The notes beneath the pieces were generated by a model. It was not told the DNA's origin and did no database searches. It was given only the letters and a program-made list of their open reading frames with translations. 64,000 nt of DNA from Oscheius sp. JU75 (Eukaryota; Nematoda; Chromadorea; Rhabditida; Rhabditidae), in assembly GCA_037178855.1 (NCBI GenBank), contig JASJZC010000001.1:2542001-2606000 (forward strand), given 5' to 3'. Shown here piece by piece: positions 1-11,883 of this stretch; positions within the stretch are counted from its first letter, which is position 1; each line of letters begins with the position of its first letter. The position numbers were made by a program, and so were the translations under genes.

Positions 1-567
1 ACATTTTCCTTTCCTTTGCCGTACCATCTCCCCATACAGACCTTCTGATATCCCAGCAGTGGGCAGAATCGTTGGTTTAATTACCCAAGTTTGAGGTATT
101 CAAATGCTTCCGACCCTGCTCTCATGTAGAGGTTGAAAGAAATTTTGGAACAGCCTTCCCTTCTCTGGGAAGGCAACAAGACTTTCTCATCTCGGAAACA
201 CTGTCGTCATTATCGGGTCAGTGAAGAATGACGGTAGCTGGCGAGTGTCGAGAAGATTCTGGGGGCAAACTTATTAGCTTAGCTGGTTCTCTCAAGGGCT
301 GAGAAGGAATTGGAGTGGTTCTAAGTTTGGCAAAATGCTCTTGTTGCCTTCCCAGAGAAGGGAAAGCTGTTCCAAAATTTCTTTCAACCTCTACATGAGC
401 GCAGGGTCGGAAACATTTGAATACCTCAAACTTGGGTAATTAAACCGACGATTCTGCCCACTGCTGGGGTATCAGGTGGTCTGAAAGGAGGGATGCTACG
501 GCAGAGACCAGAAGAAGGTGTGACAGAGACGATCCTGAACTGTATGCTGGCTGACGGAGACTTGTGA
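1..567. repeat. Foldback (long inverted repeat) element, copy 1
   Basis: Two arms of about 110-130 bp, near 71-179 and 343-455, are reverse complements and are joined by a roughly 165-bp loop. The arm core contains CGGTTTAATTACCCAAG and ends near TGGGAAGGCAACAA. The whole unit, loop included, recurs in inverted orientation at 30474-31070, and single arms recur near 31351-31467 and 63121-63225. No coding frame is preserved. It looks like a non-autonomous foldback/MITE family; the parent transposon is not in the window. The left end may lie outside the window. Confidence 0.75.
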
Positions 568-765
568 GACGTGACTAATCTGAGAAAAAACAAAAGTAGC
601 TCACCCTAGAGAGCCTCAATTATCTCCCATCTCAATTATCAAAGTTCGAAATAAAGTTTGTTTGGAGCAAACTTTGTAAATTAGAGGTTTGGAAGGAAAC
701 TTGCACTTGGAGACGGTCTTCAAATATGTCCAGCAATACGAGGTCCCTCGAGCAAGTATGACCAG

Positions 766-1326
766 TGCTACCAGGACAGTGTCTCTCACTCTACGGCACT
801 ACTGCAATAGGAACTTCGAGAATCTGTCCAGCAGTAGGAGGATGGTCAAGACCAGTTGAGGTAAGTCGTTTATGCACAAAAACAAAGTGACAGATTCAAA
901 AAGAAGCTGGGCTTGACTAGACTTATATCCATTAAGCTTCACATTATACTTCACACAACAGGTCTGTACTAGACGACTAGTGGGCCGAACCAGCTCCAAT
1001 TTGGCTGTGGCTACGAGCAGTGTGAGAATATGGCCAATGACTGTAGTCACAATTCCAAATGCGAGGCATTGTGCTGCTGTGCCGGCACAAACTGCAACGA
1101 CCGGAACAGAAACACGGATCTGACGGCGACGTCGAAGAACAGCAACGGTCTACCGTCCTTCGAGCGTGAATGGCACATGATCCTGCCCTACTTCGAGCAT
1201 CCGGAGGTACCGAGTCTGGAAGGGGACGAGGAGAAGGACCACGATTGGAAGGGACTGGATGAGCTGAAGAACCGGCTGGTCATGCTCTTTCACAAGTTGT
1301 CCACCACGCTGGGATATCGAGGTTAG
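766..1326 (+). CDS. 3' part of a Ly6/three-finger-like cysteine-rich protein gene
   Basis: The last exon (973-1326) follows a possible acceptor (TACTAG, 967-972). It encodes a cysteine-dense stretch ending CCC-AGTN-CND, the CC-x(4)-CN ending typical of Ly6/uPAR/three-finger domains, then a 65-residue polar tail ending at TAG 1324-1326. A candidate upstream exon ends at 860 before GTAAGT and joins in phase 0 across intron 861-972, adding two more cysteines. Its 5' border is uncertain because there is an in-frame TGA at 759-761, so 766 is only an approximate start. No start codon or signal peptide was found. AATAAA follows at 1330-1335. Membership of the superfamily is inferred from cysteine spacing only; a secreted or cell-surface role would be expected. 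Confidence 0.45.
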
Positions 1327-1329
1327 ACC

Positions 1330-1335
1330 AATAAA
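1330..1335 (+). terminator. Poly(A) signal AATAAA of the Ly6-like gene
   Basis: AATAAA begins four bases after the TAG stop of the cysteine-rich gene, giving a very short 3' UTR. This supports 973-1326 being a true terminal exon. Confidence 0.45.
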
Positions 1336-1339
1336 GGAG

Positions 1340-4300
1340 TTTTGTAAGTTTCTTTATATTTTTACTGTGTTCTGTTTATGCCTGTCTTCGACTTTCTGAC
1401 TGCTACGATTTACTGTGGGAATCTCTGGGTTGGACCACTGTTACAAGAAAAGGAACTCTGGTAGTAGGTAGGCTTCGCTACCATCGTCTTTTGTCTCTTT
1501 CGTGGTCAACAACAATTTCTTTGGGCCTCAGCGGTTCCAGAAGGAGGCTATTTTTCTGTAGACTCTTTCTTCCCTCTCTCTCTCTGTCTCTCTGTATCCC
1601 TGCTTCTCTGTAGACTACCCGGAGTATATTTAGAGAGCTCCTTCCTACTGAGTGCACTTCTAAATCTGCAAACTAGGCATAGAACTAGACTCTAAAGCTC
1701 TTCTCTATCCTTGTTTCTCGATTGTCAGCTCTTTTTCTCACTGTCTGCTCGGTCTTTGACCTTTTCAATGTTGCCGAATGGCACCATCGGCTGATCAGCT
1801 GTCCCCCTTGTCTTTTTGTCCTTCCCAACAAACTGCTGCAATCTTTCTACAAGAACTACCGGAAATGACTCATGGTCATCCCAGATAACCCTACCTACTC
1901 TCTTCAAAGAGGGGCGGACACGTGAACAGCACTCGTACTCCTCTCGATTCTCTCTCCCCGAAAAGCCATTTGATTGCCAAGGGCAAAGAACTCTGCTCAC
2001 TTGTTGCAAAGATCTGATAAATAGACAGCTTTGGCTTTGAAAAAAGGAGCAAGTGGGCGATTGTCGGCTGCTGCACTGAATAAATGACTAACATGGGAAG
2101 GATACAAAGTTTGTTTTAAGGGTACCAGCAAAGAATACTAACAATCTTTACCATAGTTTTGACACTTCGTAACCTATATCCACTCGAGATCAGTTCCTAG
2201 TCTCGTCCCAGTGTCCACAAGTTCTCTCTGATTGAAGGAATTAGACCCAGAGTTCAGAGAGTCTGCAGTCACAGAACTAAGAGTCGGTTTACCTTACTCT
2301 CTATCGTTTGAAACATGTATCCGCTGTACTCTCCAAACTGATCTCGAATAGTCTCAACTCTAATAGATTTTCGACATTCTGATGCAAGATAGCGTGATCC
2401 ACCGTCAAAAAATCTTTCCCTTGTCCGAGAGAAAGAAACTCGATCCGCTTTTTCAAGTGAACTGATCTCTTGCAAACGTTCTCCGGCTTTGTTTGTGTGC
2501 GTGGACTTCCCCGCTCCTCAAAGTCTGTTAAGTTCGAAACCCCGCACACTTCAAAGATTGGTCAGAGCTTCCACTTTTTGGATATGCTGATGATGCATAC
2601 CGACGTCAAAGATTCATTCTGAGCTTGGGAGCAACAAGATAACAGAATCTCTTCTTACTATCAAAACAAAAGAAGTTCTTGCAAAAGAGGAGGAATGACG
2701 TTAATAGAATCTGCCCTCTAATTTCTCACTTCGTCAGTCAATCGGAAGAAAAATATGGAGAGAAAGTGGCAGTGACAGTGACAGTGGTTTCTGGTCTCTT
2801 GAACAATCTTTTTTCTTTATTTTCTTCTTGTTGTTATCGGGGCAAGAGTGGCTGCTACAGACGTTTTGCTTCCATTGCCAATCCCTTCTTCAATTCGCAA
2901 AGATTGAGAAAACATTCAAGAGTCAATACATTGTCTGTTCTCTCCAGTTTCTTCCTGTTTACTACGTTCCCCTTTCATCATCCACCTCTAGTCCACCATC
3001 GGTGTGCTATTCACGTGTCCGCCGGCGTTCTATTATTAAAATCGGCATGACAGCTGATGATGAGCCATGATCATCAAAAGAGTACTACTGGGGGCAAAGG
3101 ACACATCTGTCTGAGCTTATTCACGTGTCTGGAAGGGGTAGGAACAGTTGTAAGCTTGAGAACTGCATTGATACTTTTGTTTACTTTGTTCCTACCAGTC
3201 CTGATGTGACAGATTTGGTTTCAGTAGTCACATGGCTGGAAAACAACTGGGAGGGAACCATATACAGATCAAGTTACTATGGGAATCTAGCATGGTCGGG
3301 AATGGGGAACAGAGATCAGAATAGGGAGACAGTAAGACAGAGAGACACGAAACCAAGTTTTCATCTCTTGAACCCTGTTACTGGGCTCCCATGACTGTTT
3401 TCTGACCTCATCTTCCTGGATCAAAGAATCTCATCCAGTTCATGAACCCTGAACTATTTCCAAGAGGTGGTCAGATCTCTCTTCAAGTGCAGAAGGCACT
3501 TTGGCCACTTGTTGCAATGCTCTGATAAATGACTCGGGACTCTCTGTGGAAAAAAGCGAACCCAATGGGAGATTGATAGTCTGTTGGGGAAGATTAATGA
3601 CGCCAAACTAGAACAACTTTGATTTCAAGGTCGTAGTCCATATTTCTGTGACAAAGAGGATGCGACTGATGTTCCTTGCTGTCTCTGGTTCTGTGCCCTA
3701 TTTTCTAATCTCTGTTTCTATCTCTGAAGTCCTGTACCAATTAGAAAGAAGCTCCATCTTGCTCTTTGATCACATTTCAGACTGATGTGCGGCATTTCAC
3801 AGCTCTTCTTGTACTTCAATAAAGTGACCAGCCGTCCCTTTTCCTTCAGTTTTGCATTGTCGGCTTCGTAGTAACAAAAGACTCTCAGTGACTTCACTGC
3901 CAACCTCAAATAAACAGCGTCCTCCACAGAAAGCATCGCGCTATAGATAGTAGAGAGTTTTCAGCTTAGCAATATTCTACAAAATTGTAAAGCAGACACA
4001 ATACTACGAATTTGCAGAACATCACTAAATTGAAATCCCTATTCCGAGGCCAGAAAAATGAGAGACAGTGCGGGCTTTGGGCAGGTATGACGGCTCCCTA
4101 GATATATGGTGCTCAAGATTGGATTTTCAAGATTTTATGTTTCCTAAAACTTGTAGAAAAGATCAAAATCTGCAATTTTGCAGAATATCAGAATACTACA
4201 AAATCACTTTTTCAGCTTCAAAACGCTCTTTGAAGTTGCGCTTCATACGGGCCATTGCAGGGCTTGTAGAAAGTTCTCGAACTCTTGCAAAACTGTCCAG

Positions 4301-6430
4301 ACAACTGGACTTTGCCCTTCAACTGACTCACACACCACAGTCTCTGCTCCCATTTTCGCAATATTTTTAGCACCGTGCAGAGAGACTCTTCTTTCTTCTT
4401 CTGCGGGGGCTTTGCCTAGTGGACCCAGCTTTTCCTCCTTCTCCCCGGCATGCGGCGTTCACGTGAATTCTCTGTTCGCTCCGCCTTGGCTGCATGCCTC
4501 AAAGCTCGCTCTCTCTCATTTCAGCACCGGCTCTCGGCTTCTTCCTCTCTGTCCCTTTTCACAGAGAAACTGTCTCTCAGTGACTGATAAGAACACCAAT
4601 TGTCTCTCTCTCCCCTTTTGATTAATTGTTGATAATGACTGATAATTTTGGAGGGAATGTTGCAATTGGGGTCGGGTTCTTCTATGGATTCACAGTATTT
4701 CCATTTTCCCTCTTTCGGACAAAGATCGGACTCTAATCAAATGCAGTCACATGCCTGCCCTCAGCATCTCTCGCTCCGCATCTTCGGCCTCTTGTGAATA
4801 GAGAATGAAATGGAGCGCACGAGACGTCATTTTTTTGGATCTCTGTGTAAATTTATCCAAAAGACATGAAGCTGCCATACCTCAAATTATCTAGCTTTAC
4901 CGGACCTTCGTTCCCTTCTAATGGCTTTCAACCGTGGAGCGCTCTGCCATCTAACTTGAATCCTCATATGTAGGTACCCATGTTCATTTTTCAACCTAGC
5001 GACATTCTGCAAAGGTATAGGTTTTGATTTGATCTAAGGCTTTGTAAAACATCGCAAATCTAAAAATGTTATCTTCTGCCCAAAAGTGGCGAAGAGATAG
5101 CTGATTCTAGCGCGCCAGAAGTAGAGGCATACGGTGAGGTGACTAACCCTAAAAGAAGCAAAAGTTCTGACTCAGTGTCAACGAGGTGGTTCTCAAAGAC
5201 CAGTTCTTTAAAGTTTTCTTCCCCGGTCGACGACCTGTGACCAAGTCACCCCACCACCGAAAGAACTTCTTGTGTCAAGACCTCTTCGCAAACAGCTGTC
5301 TCTTGCGGGCGAGAGCGGGGTTTTCCGCTACAGGTCTGTGTAAACCGTTCCTCTCTTTCCCCCTTGTTGCCTTTAACCTGCCCCCTGTTGTCCCATTATC
5401 TTTCAAAGGACTCATATCAAACACGTGCCTCCTTATCAGAGTCTAGAGAGAAAAGAGTCGGAGAAAGTTATTGCCCTTGGAGCTTCATGTGGGAGCTTGA
5501 GCTCAATGTCTCTCTGTTTATCTCCCTCCAAGGTCAAAGCTCCTCTCTCTTACACCATACTCTCCCATTCATATGTTTACTTCAGCTTAAAGTGCTCGAA
5601 AACAGTGTCCCCTAAGACCCATATTCACATGTTTTCCATCTGCCAAAGAACAATCATGTTTTCGAAGCCCCGCGGTCACACACGCTTTTTCCTTCTCCCG
5701 GACGTTCTTCGTGCTTATCTCGTGTAGTAAATAGACCAGCTGGTCTAACTCTTAGAAGACTAAAAGAGCGTCTTTTGTCCTTCTGGGTCTGGACTGAACT
5801 ATGACCAATGGCCGGCTCTTGACGTCTCTCAAAAGTTGCCAATAATTCATGAGATGACACGTTCTCCATAAATACGGGTCAGTGAGAGAGTGTGTCAAGT
5901 TTTGGTCTCCTAACTCACATGTCAGTAACCCTTGGAGTACTCCAAATAGACTAGACAGCTACTCATAGCTATGAGAAATATTTTTCATTGGCAAAGGGCA
6001 AAGTCTCTGTTTTTCTTTTTGGGTGGTACTTTCGAAAAGAAGCTTCTCATTATTTGTCTCTTCTGGACACCATCACTATCTCTCATTCCCCTTTCCATTA
6101 ATGAGAACTATACTGGACCAGCTCTTTCTTTGTAAATCTCTCTTTGCCTCTTTGTACAGAGATCAACAGAGATAGAAAGACGATGAACAGTAGTCGACCA
6201 ACTGTTATGTACCCATGGAACCCATAAAACTAGGCCTTTCTTCTGCGTCCATCTGTTCTCCGTTCCCAGTTTCGAGAGTCACATGGTGTCCGTGCGTTTC
6301 GAGGTCACGCCCAGAGAGTGAGCGCCGGCATTTTACCACAGCACGTGGTCGTATTTAGTTGCCAACACACAGTGTCTGATCTCGTTCGAACACTTCCTTG
6401 GTCTTTCTTCGATTGACTCTCACTCTCTCA
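1340..6430. other. About 5 kb without a convincing gene
   Basis: There are scattered open frames of up to about 147 codons on both strands, but none shows a recognisable domain, a compatible exon chain or coding-like composition. The stretch is rich in CTCT/GTCTCT runs and holds three degenerate copies of the TTCTGCAAA hairpin repeat (3970-4023, 4150-4200, 5003-5052). It may contain promoters or decayed sequence; nothing further can be supported. Confidence 0.5.
3970..5052. repeat. Three degenerate copies of the TTCTGCAAA...TTTGCAGAA hairpin repeat
   Basis: Short imperfect palindromes at about 3970-4023, 4150-4200 and 5003-5052 share the pattern ATTCTACAAAATTGTA ... TTTGCAGAACATC. They are diverged members of a roughly 55-bp family also found in the AP-3 beta introns (49.5-50.8 kb), at 20.45 kb, 54.07 kb and 55.57 kb. 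Confidence 0.5.
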
Positions 6431-6449
6431 AATTCTTTTTTCCAGAAAG
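6431..6449 (+). promoter_or_regulatory. Probable trans-splice acceptor of the DUSP gene
   Basis: A T-rich tract ending TTTTTTCCAG (to 6445) lies four bases before the ATG at 6450, with no upstream coding exon in phase. In nematodes this layout marks spliced-leader addition. A cis-spliced 5' UTR intron is the alternative. Confidence 0.45.
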
Positions 6450-9286
6450 ATGTCGATATCTTTCCGCGTCAATCCTGAATATGCTCAAATTAGTGAAATT
6501 GTGCCCGGACTGTTCATCTGCGGAGTCAGCTCCCTGACTGGGGAGGAGATGAAACTGAACAAGATCACACATATCATTAATGCTACAAATGAGGTTTGTT
6601 GTGAGACAGAGAGACAGAGAAACAGAGAGACAGCTTCCCTCAAATCCAAAATTTAGGTTCCCAACCTCCGAAGTCTCGGTGATATCCAGCGTACCAAGCT
6701 CTGGCTCGACGACACCCCTCAATCCTACATCTACCCTCATCTGGAGCTTCAGAGCGATCAAGTTCGTTCCCTTTTGATAGTGCAAAGTCCCTGGAAGCTC
6801 CCGTGAGACATTACACCTTCCTGTTCCCTTTTTGCCCTCGCCTCTCCGCATGACTTGACTTTACGGGGAAAGCTCGAGGCCTAGGGGGTGGATATTGTTG
6901 TTTAGAGAGGTCCAATTACGGAAAGGGTGTAAATATTTTGACATTTCAGACAGTCTGCTGCTGAAAAGCTCCAACCTACATAAAAAATTGAATTTGCTCT
7001 TATCAAGCGGCGCGTCTCTAGTTCAATTATCTCAAAAGTTGGTATCAGTCACGTGGAGAGACGCGGTGAAATTCGAACTTTCAGATCCAAGCAATCATCG
7101 CCGATGGAGGTCGAGTCCTCGTTCATTGTGTGGCCGGAGTCTCGAGATCTGCCTCGATTTGTCTCGCCTTTCTGACCAAGTACAGGTTGGTTCTCGAACT
7201 TTATACTGTTTTCGAACGGAACTGTGCTGGGAAGTGATAAGGGGACTGTTTCCTGGGGCGGTCACATGGCAGAGGAAAAAAAAATAGCAAACTGTATACA
7301 GATCATGTTTCCGCTCGGAGAGAGGGATCAGCTGATTGGAGCAGTGAACAAAATGAGTAACTGGGGTCTGTTTAGGAAAGAGACAAAAGACCGTTCTTCA
7401 GGAGTCATCTTTCCCCTTCCCCAAAACTCTGATAGGGAGACAAAAATGAGACTCTCAATGGGAAACTCTTTCGAGATCAACCCCTTCGCTTTGAAATGAC
7501 ATACTCTTCAAACTGTCCGACTGAACTCTTCAGGGTCTTTTATGATACGACTTTATCTAGTAGATCCAGAGTCTTTTTAAATTCTAGTAATTAGTTACGG
7601 TTTCGAATTCCAAAGTAATAGTTAGAAACAGAATTCAGTTGCACAACACTCTAATTAAGTGCATAATTTGCTTCGACTACTAGAACTATTTGCTTCTAGG
7701 AGAATTTGAAATTGTCGTTCGTGTATCATAAAAGAACTTCGAACAGACTAGTTAGATACAGTAGACAATTATGACTGTTCCTCAACTGCCTCAACTCTCT
7801 TTGAGAACTAGGCACATGACTCCTTAAATGATTCTTACTAGTCCCACGTGAACTATAAGTTTCTGACCTGTCAGATCCTATCAAATTCAGGAGATTCATA
7901 AATTTCCTAGACTCACAGTCCCTTTCACAATTTATATCCAGACTAGCCTCCTGGTTACACCGTGACTACCAGTCCTATTGAGAACCTGTCTATAGACTCG
8001 GGTACGGTACAGGCACTAGAGCGCTCGCTTCAGTACCATCGAGAACGTGTCTGTACCATAGACCCATTATCCGAGCATTACAACTGGAATGACCATTAGG
8101 ATCTTATTGGGAAACAGATTGACTCATGCGTCGCGACTGAATCCAAAAGGATTCATGGCACATGTAACAGTGGCAGTATAACCACCTATTTCCAGATGCC
8201 GAAGCCTTCGCGACGCCTACCATCTAATGAAGTCGAAACGTCCCATGGTCCGACCCAACCTCGGCTTCTGGCGTCAACTTATCGCCTTCGAACAGGTAAG
8301 GAAGCTTCTCTTATCGCTCTCAGAGACGGATTTAGTCCAGACTATTTTTTTCGCGGAAAATGATAATCGTGTCCTTTTGTCATCTCGCGATTTTCAGCAC
8401 ATCAAGGGAAATGCCGGCAGCGTCAGACTTGTTCGTGACGATGCTCAGCCGGATTGTCTTCTTCCTGACGTCTATTTGACACAGGCCATCCCAGCGAGAC
8501 CTCAGGTAAGGAGAAGAGAAGATGTCAGACATGGCGTTTTTTGAACTTTTCTAAGTACCCGCATGACCGCGGGGTCATTAGGAGTTTACAGCCTGGCCTG
8601 TTGCCAGCCGGAAGCTCGGCAACAGCCGTCTCATTGAATCTCACTTTTAGTGTTTCTTTGGGGCACAAGGGACTCTTGACAGCTTCCTGAACAGAGTAAA
8701 ACTACTGAACGAAGTAGTACTGCCAGGATCAAGTATTGGAAATGACCCTTAAACAGTGACAAGGTTTAGAGTTGACAGACTGACAGTAACTATGTGACAG
8801 AGAGAATGAAAGGGAACACATCAGCTGGGACAGAAGAGTTGAACAGGTAGACAGGAAGAAGAGATCAGTGGCCCAGATGGACAGATCCAGGTTCAGAAGA
8901 GACAGGGAGAGGATCTGAAGCTAACGAGTTGAAAGGGGAACTGTGGAAGACAGGGCAAGAATGAGAGACTGAACGATGCAGGTTCAATAGAACACTAGTG
9001 GACTGACAGGATAGGAAAAAAGTTGCCAGATTGACAGGAACAAACTATGGGAATTGACAGGCTGATTAGAAAATGTCATAGGCAGGACAGATTGAATTAC
9101 AAACTGAGAGAAACTCCCACCAAGGAAAACGTCTTATTACTCTCTCAACAAATCAATTTTCAGAGTCCCGAACAAGAAGCCGAGCGAGCCAGTGATGAGA
9201 AGAGAGAACGCCGTCCCTCCGAAAGAAAATCCAAATTTCGTCCTGTCTTGGAACCATTGTCAGAGCTGGCTGAAGCTGTCTGCTAG
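6450..9286 (+). CDS. Dual-specificity protein phosphatase, DUSP14/DUSP18-like
   Basis: Six exons join in phase: 6450-6593, 6657-6761, 7085-7185, 8196-8295, 8398-8505 and 9164-9286, giving 226 aa. The product is an atypical (MAPK-binding-domain-free) dual-specificity phosphatase that removes phosphate from Ser/Thr and Tyr. Exon 3 carries the catalytic P-loop HCVAGVSRSAS (HCxxGxxRS: nucleophile Cys and binding Arg), and exon 2 holds the general-acid Asp region (LDDTP). Exon 4 has RPNLGFWRQL, almost the RPNVGFWRQL of vertebrate DUSP14, and exon 5 keeps the conserved PDVY of the tail. The last exon adds a charged 40-residue extension not seen in DUSP14. Intron 3 is 1010 bp; the others are 63 to 658 bp. 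Part of intron 5 (8607-8846) is duplicated at 11643-11881. The substrate cannot be told from sequence; JNK/TAK1 signalling is only suggested by DUSP14. Confidence 0.93.
8607..8846. repeat. 240-bp direct repeat, copy in DUSP intron 5
   Basis: This stretch, starting GCCGGAAGCTCGGCAACAGC, is nearly identical to 11643-11881. In the second copy it is followed at once by sequence matching 9490 onward, so 11643-12260 is a duplicate of 8607-9870 with about 640 bp (including DUSP exon 6) deleted. Confidence 0.8.
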
Positions 9287-9603
9287 AAACTCTACGTGTC
9301 ACTCTCTGTCCAAAACTGCTGCGGGTCAATCTGTAATTGCCTCCCCTTCTCTATGTGTGTGCTTCAAGACAAGAACTATTCGGTTATTCTACGTGACGGG
9401 TCCGATAGAGAGCCTTCTTTCCGCAATGTATATGATGCTAATAAATTGATTCAATTGTTCACAGGCTTTGCTGGGACGGTATCTATCCAGAGAGGCAGAC
9501 AGAGAGAATACAACAGCTTTAAACATATTTTATTCAGAAGGCGAGATTTTCCAGCGACCAGACTCTGACATTTTCTCTTCCTCTGGGTCGGTCGTGCGAA
9601 GGT

Positions 9604-9849
9604 TCATTTGTCCTCTTCCTTATCATCCTCTCTCTCCTGCTTGATGCCCTCGCTCACTTCTTCCTTCTTCTCCTCTGGCCTATTCCCCAGAGCAGTAGCA
9701 GCTTCTTCTCATCCTTACCAGTCCAGCGGTAGATTCAGATCGGCGTTTCTCTTCTTGGCCGTCTGGATCAGATGCGCCTTGATCGGATCGTATCTAGGCT
9801 CCTCGTAGTAGTCGAGCTCGTTCAGATGCTTGATGATCAGACACATCTC
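9604..9849 (-). pseudogene. C-terminal two-exon fragment of a CK1/TTBK-like kinase
   Basis: On the minus strand, exon 9849-9719 follows a CCAG acceptor and reads in phase into exon 9679-9604 across a 39-nt intron. The first exon encodes HLNELDYYEEPRYDPIKAHL and ends near LPLDW. Spacing of HL..LDY...P.Y and the DW resembles the end of the casein kinase 1 / tau-tubulin kinase domain. The second exon gives an acidic-lysine tail and a TGA. On the same strand a poly(A) signal (TTTATT on plus, 9529-9534) follows. No upstream kinase exons exist, because the sequence upstream belongs to the secreted helical gene's 5' region. It is therefore a tail fragment. Damaged copies lie at 11884-12262 and 54431-54572. 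Confidence 0.5.
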
Positions 9850-9869
9850 CTGGAGAGTCGACGGTTAGC

Positions 9870-10163
9870 CTCGACGAAATCTAAGAGACCCCTTGACATC
9901 TGCTCTACTTTCTCCCTATCGTCAAAGACCAAATTAGGAACGTTTTGAAATGGATGATTTTACTTTTTGGTACATATTGAGGCCGGAAGCACACTATCGC
10001 GATAAACGTGTTTATGGGCTGAGATGCAAACAGACACTATCTGACCGAGACACTGTTTGAAGAAACAACTGTTTTTTCACCTCCTCTGCATTGCTTTCTA
10101 ATCACGTCCATACTAAGGTAGCAGCAGGACACAACGCTTACCGCTGTTCTCTGGACGTCAGCC
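9870..10163 (+). promoter_or_regulatory. Conserved 5' region of the secreted helical gene, copy 1
   Basis: About 290 bp upstream of the signal-peptide ATG is closely conserved at 15725-16035 and, inverted, at 61503-61790. It includes GGCCGGAAGCACACTATCGCG and a possible in-frame upstream ATG near 10091. Conservation across three copies reflects duplication but also keeps any promoter intact. No certain TATA box was found. Confidence 0.4.
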
Positions 10164-11308
10164 ATGAAGCGCCACGACATGCTGCAGATTCTCAGCTTAT
10201 TTGCTGCTCTCATGTTCGCGGTAAACTATGTAATTTTCCTAGTGACCAATTTCAGGCAGCGGACCCTCTAGCTGGAATGGAACAAGTTATAGCTGTGATT
10301 CCTCAAAGGGTAGTCAGAGTTGTGCAGGTGCGTCTCTTGCTGTTTTAAAATAACAAGTTCCCAGATTTCCGAACAAGCCAACACTATCGCCCAAACAACT
10401 TACAATCCAGCAGCTGCTGCCAACTTCAAAACGAAATATGCTGCACTGCTCCAGACCGAGAAGGACATTGGTGCTGAGATCAACAACATTATCGGGCTCA
10501 GTGGCCAGATTAACGGTCTGCATCAACAGACCCTTGTTCGAAAAGGACAGGAGGAGGCCAACATCAAGAATCTGAACACACAAATCCATCGAATGGCAGC
10601 TGATATAAATGCCAGTGAGCAACATCTTGCCAAGCTCAATGCTGAGCTGACTAATGTAAGTCGATGATTTTTCAAGATTCAGTCTTTAGGCAGAGGCACA
10701 GTTGGCTGAAGCCAAGCGAAAAAAGAAGAAGGGGAGCAGGTGGAACCGTAAGTCGAAGATTATTCCCTGTATTTAAAGTAAACCAGCCATTCGTTGGATG
10801 CGTCGTGCGATCAAAGATTTCAAGAACGAAGTTCAAAAGCGACGACAGCTTCGGGACACGATAATGGACGCTAGGAACAGGGTGGCAGGTAAGAGTTGTG
10901 GGCAAACACAGATAAAAGACACTTTCAGCGGCTCGAGACCAAGGTAACAATCAGAAACAGCACCTACAGAACCAGTTGACGGCTGCTCTACACAACGCCG
11001 CCGTTAATAATAACCTCTTGCAGCGAATTAACACCCTTCTCAATCGCGGAAATGTGGCCAAGGAACAGTTGACGGGCATGCATCTCTATCTCGGTCGACT
11101 TCATCCTCACATGGAGGACATCAGCAGGAATCTGAAACTGATTTATCCGCCGGCTGGGAAGACACCTGCCTCAAATTTCTTACTGTTTTTTCATGGCTTC
11201 AATACGATACCCGATACCCGATTTCTCAAAAATTCACTCGCCACTTTGCAGAAGTTCAACAACGGTCAAGAGACTGAAATCGCCAAGTTCCAACAGATCG
11301 TTGGATAA
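10164..11308 (+). CDS. Secreted helical (coiled-coil) protein, family copy 1
   Basis: Six exons join in phase: 10164-10220, 10256-10327, 10365-10655, 10690-10747, 10787-10888 and 10929-11308, giving 319 aa. Exon 1 is exactly a signal peptide (MKRHDMLQILSLFAALMFA), so the product is probably secreted. The rest is almost entirely predicted helix: an Ala/Gln/Asn/Glu-rich first helical block, a short Lys-rich linker (KRKKKK), then a second long helical block. There are no cysteines in the mature part and no membrane segment. Compared with copies 2 and 3, the Lys-rich exon is 33 nt shorter. About 20 residues before the C-terminus the sequence is replaced by a run reading KTPASNFLLFFHGFN, in frame, before the family's shared ending (EIAKFQQIVG). 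The frame is intact. I recognise no known family, and no function can be assigned. Confidence 0.8.
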
Positions 11309-11642
11309 ATATGAAGATATTATTCAAAAAATTTTTGCTGCGAAAGGCTTTTCTGACTTACATATCGCGGAGACTCTCGGCTTCAGATCGTCCGAATATG
11401 CATGGCAGCCCGCTGTCGACGATACGAATGTGGCAGATTGAGCCTAGCTCTGTTAAATTTCGATACAATGTTTGGTTACACTGTAATAAGCCACTCTAGA
11501 CAGACAGACAGAGGACAAAGTAGACAGTTACAGCGACAGTTGGGAAGAAAGGAAAAGTAAAACCTACCAGATCTCCGGAACTTTTTTTTCGGTCGAAAAT
11601 TTTTTTTAAATCGTCCTCGCGTCTCTGTCTGTCTGTGTGTCT

Positions 11643-11881
11643 GCCGGAAGCTCGGCAACAGCCGTCTCATTGAATCTCACTTTTAGTGTTTCTTTGGGGC
11701 ACAAGGGACTCTTGACAGCTTCCTGAACAGAGTAAAACTACTGAACGAAGTAGTACTGCCAGGATCAAGTATTGGAAATGACCCTTAAACAGTGACAAGG
11801 TTTAGAGTTGACAGACTGACAGTAACTATGTGACAGAGAGAATGAAAGGGAACACATCAGCTGGGACAGAAGAGTTGAACA
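11643..11881. repeat. 240-bp direct repeat, second copy
   Basis: Near-identical to 8607-8846 of DUSP intron 5 and joined directly to a copy of the DUSP 3' flank and kinase-tail fragment. It marks a partial local duplication placed just downstream of secreted helical gene copy 1. Confidence 0.8.
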
Positions 11882-11883
11882 GA

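Noticed and set aside
2679-3070. Open frames of 123 and 80 codons on the plus strand
   Set aside because: Overlapping frames in T-rich sequence with no domain, no splice partners and no coding-like amino-acid pattern.
4068-4621. Overlapping frames of 100 and 147 codons
   Set aside because: Ser/Phe-rich translation of pyrimidine-rich DNA that includes a hairpin repeat; no start context, domain or exon chain.
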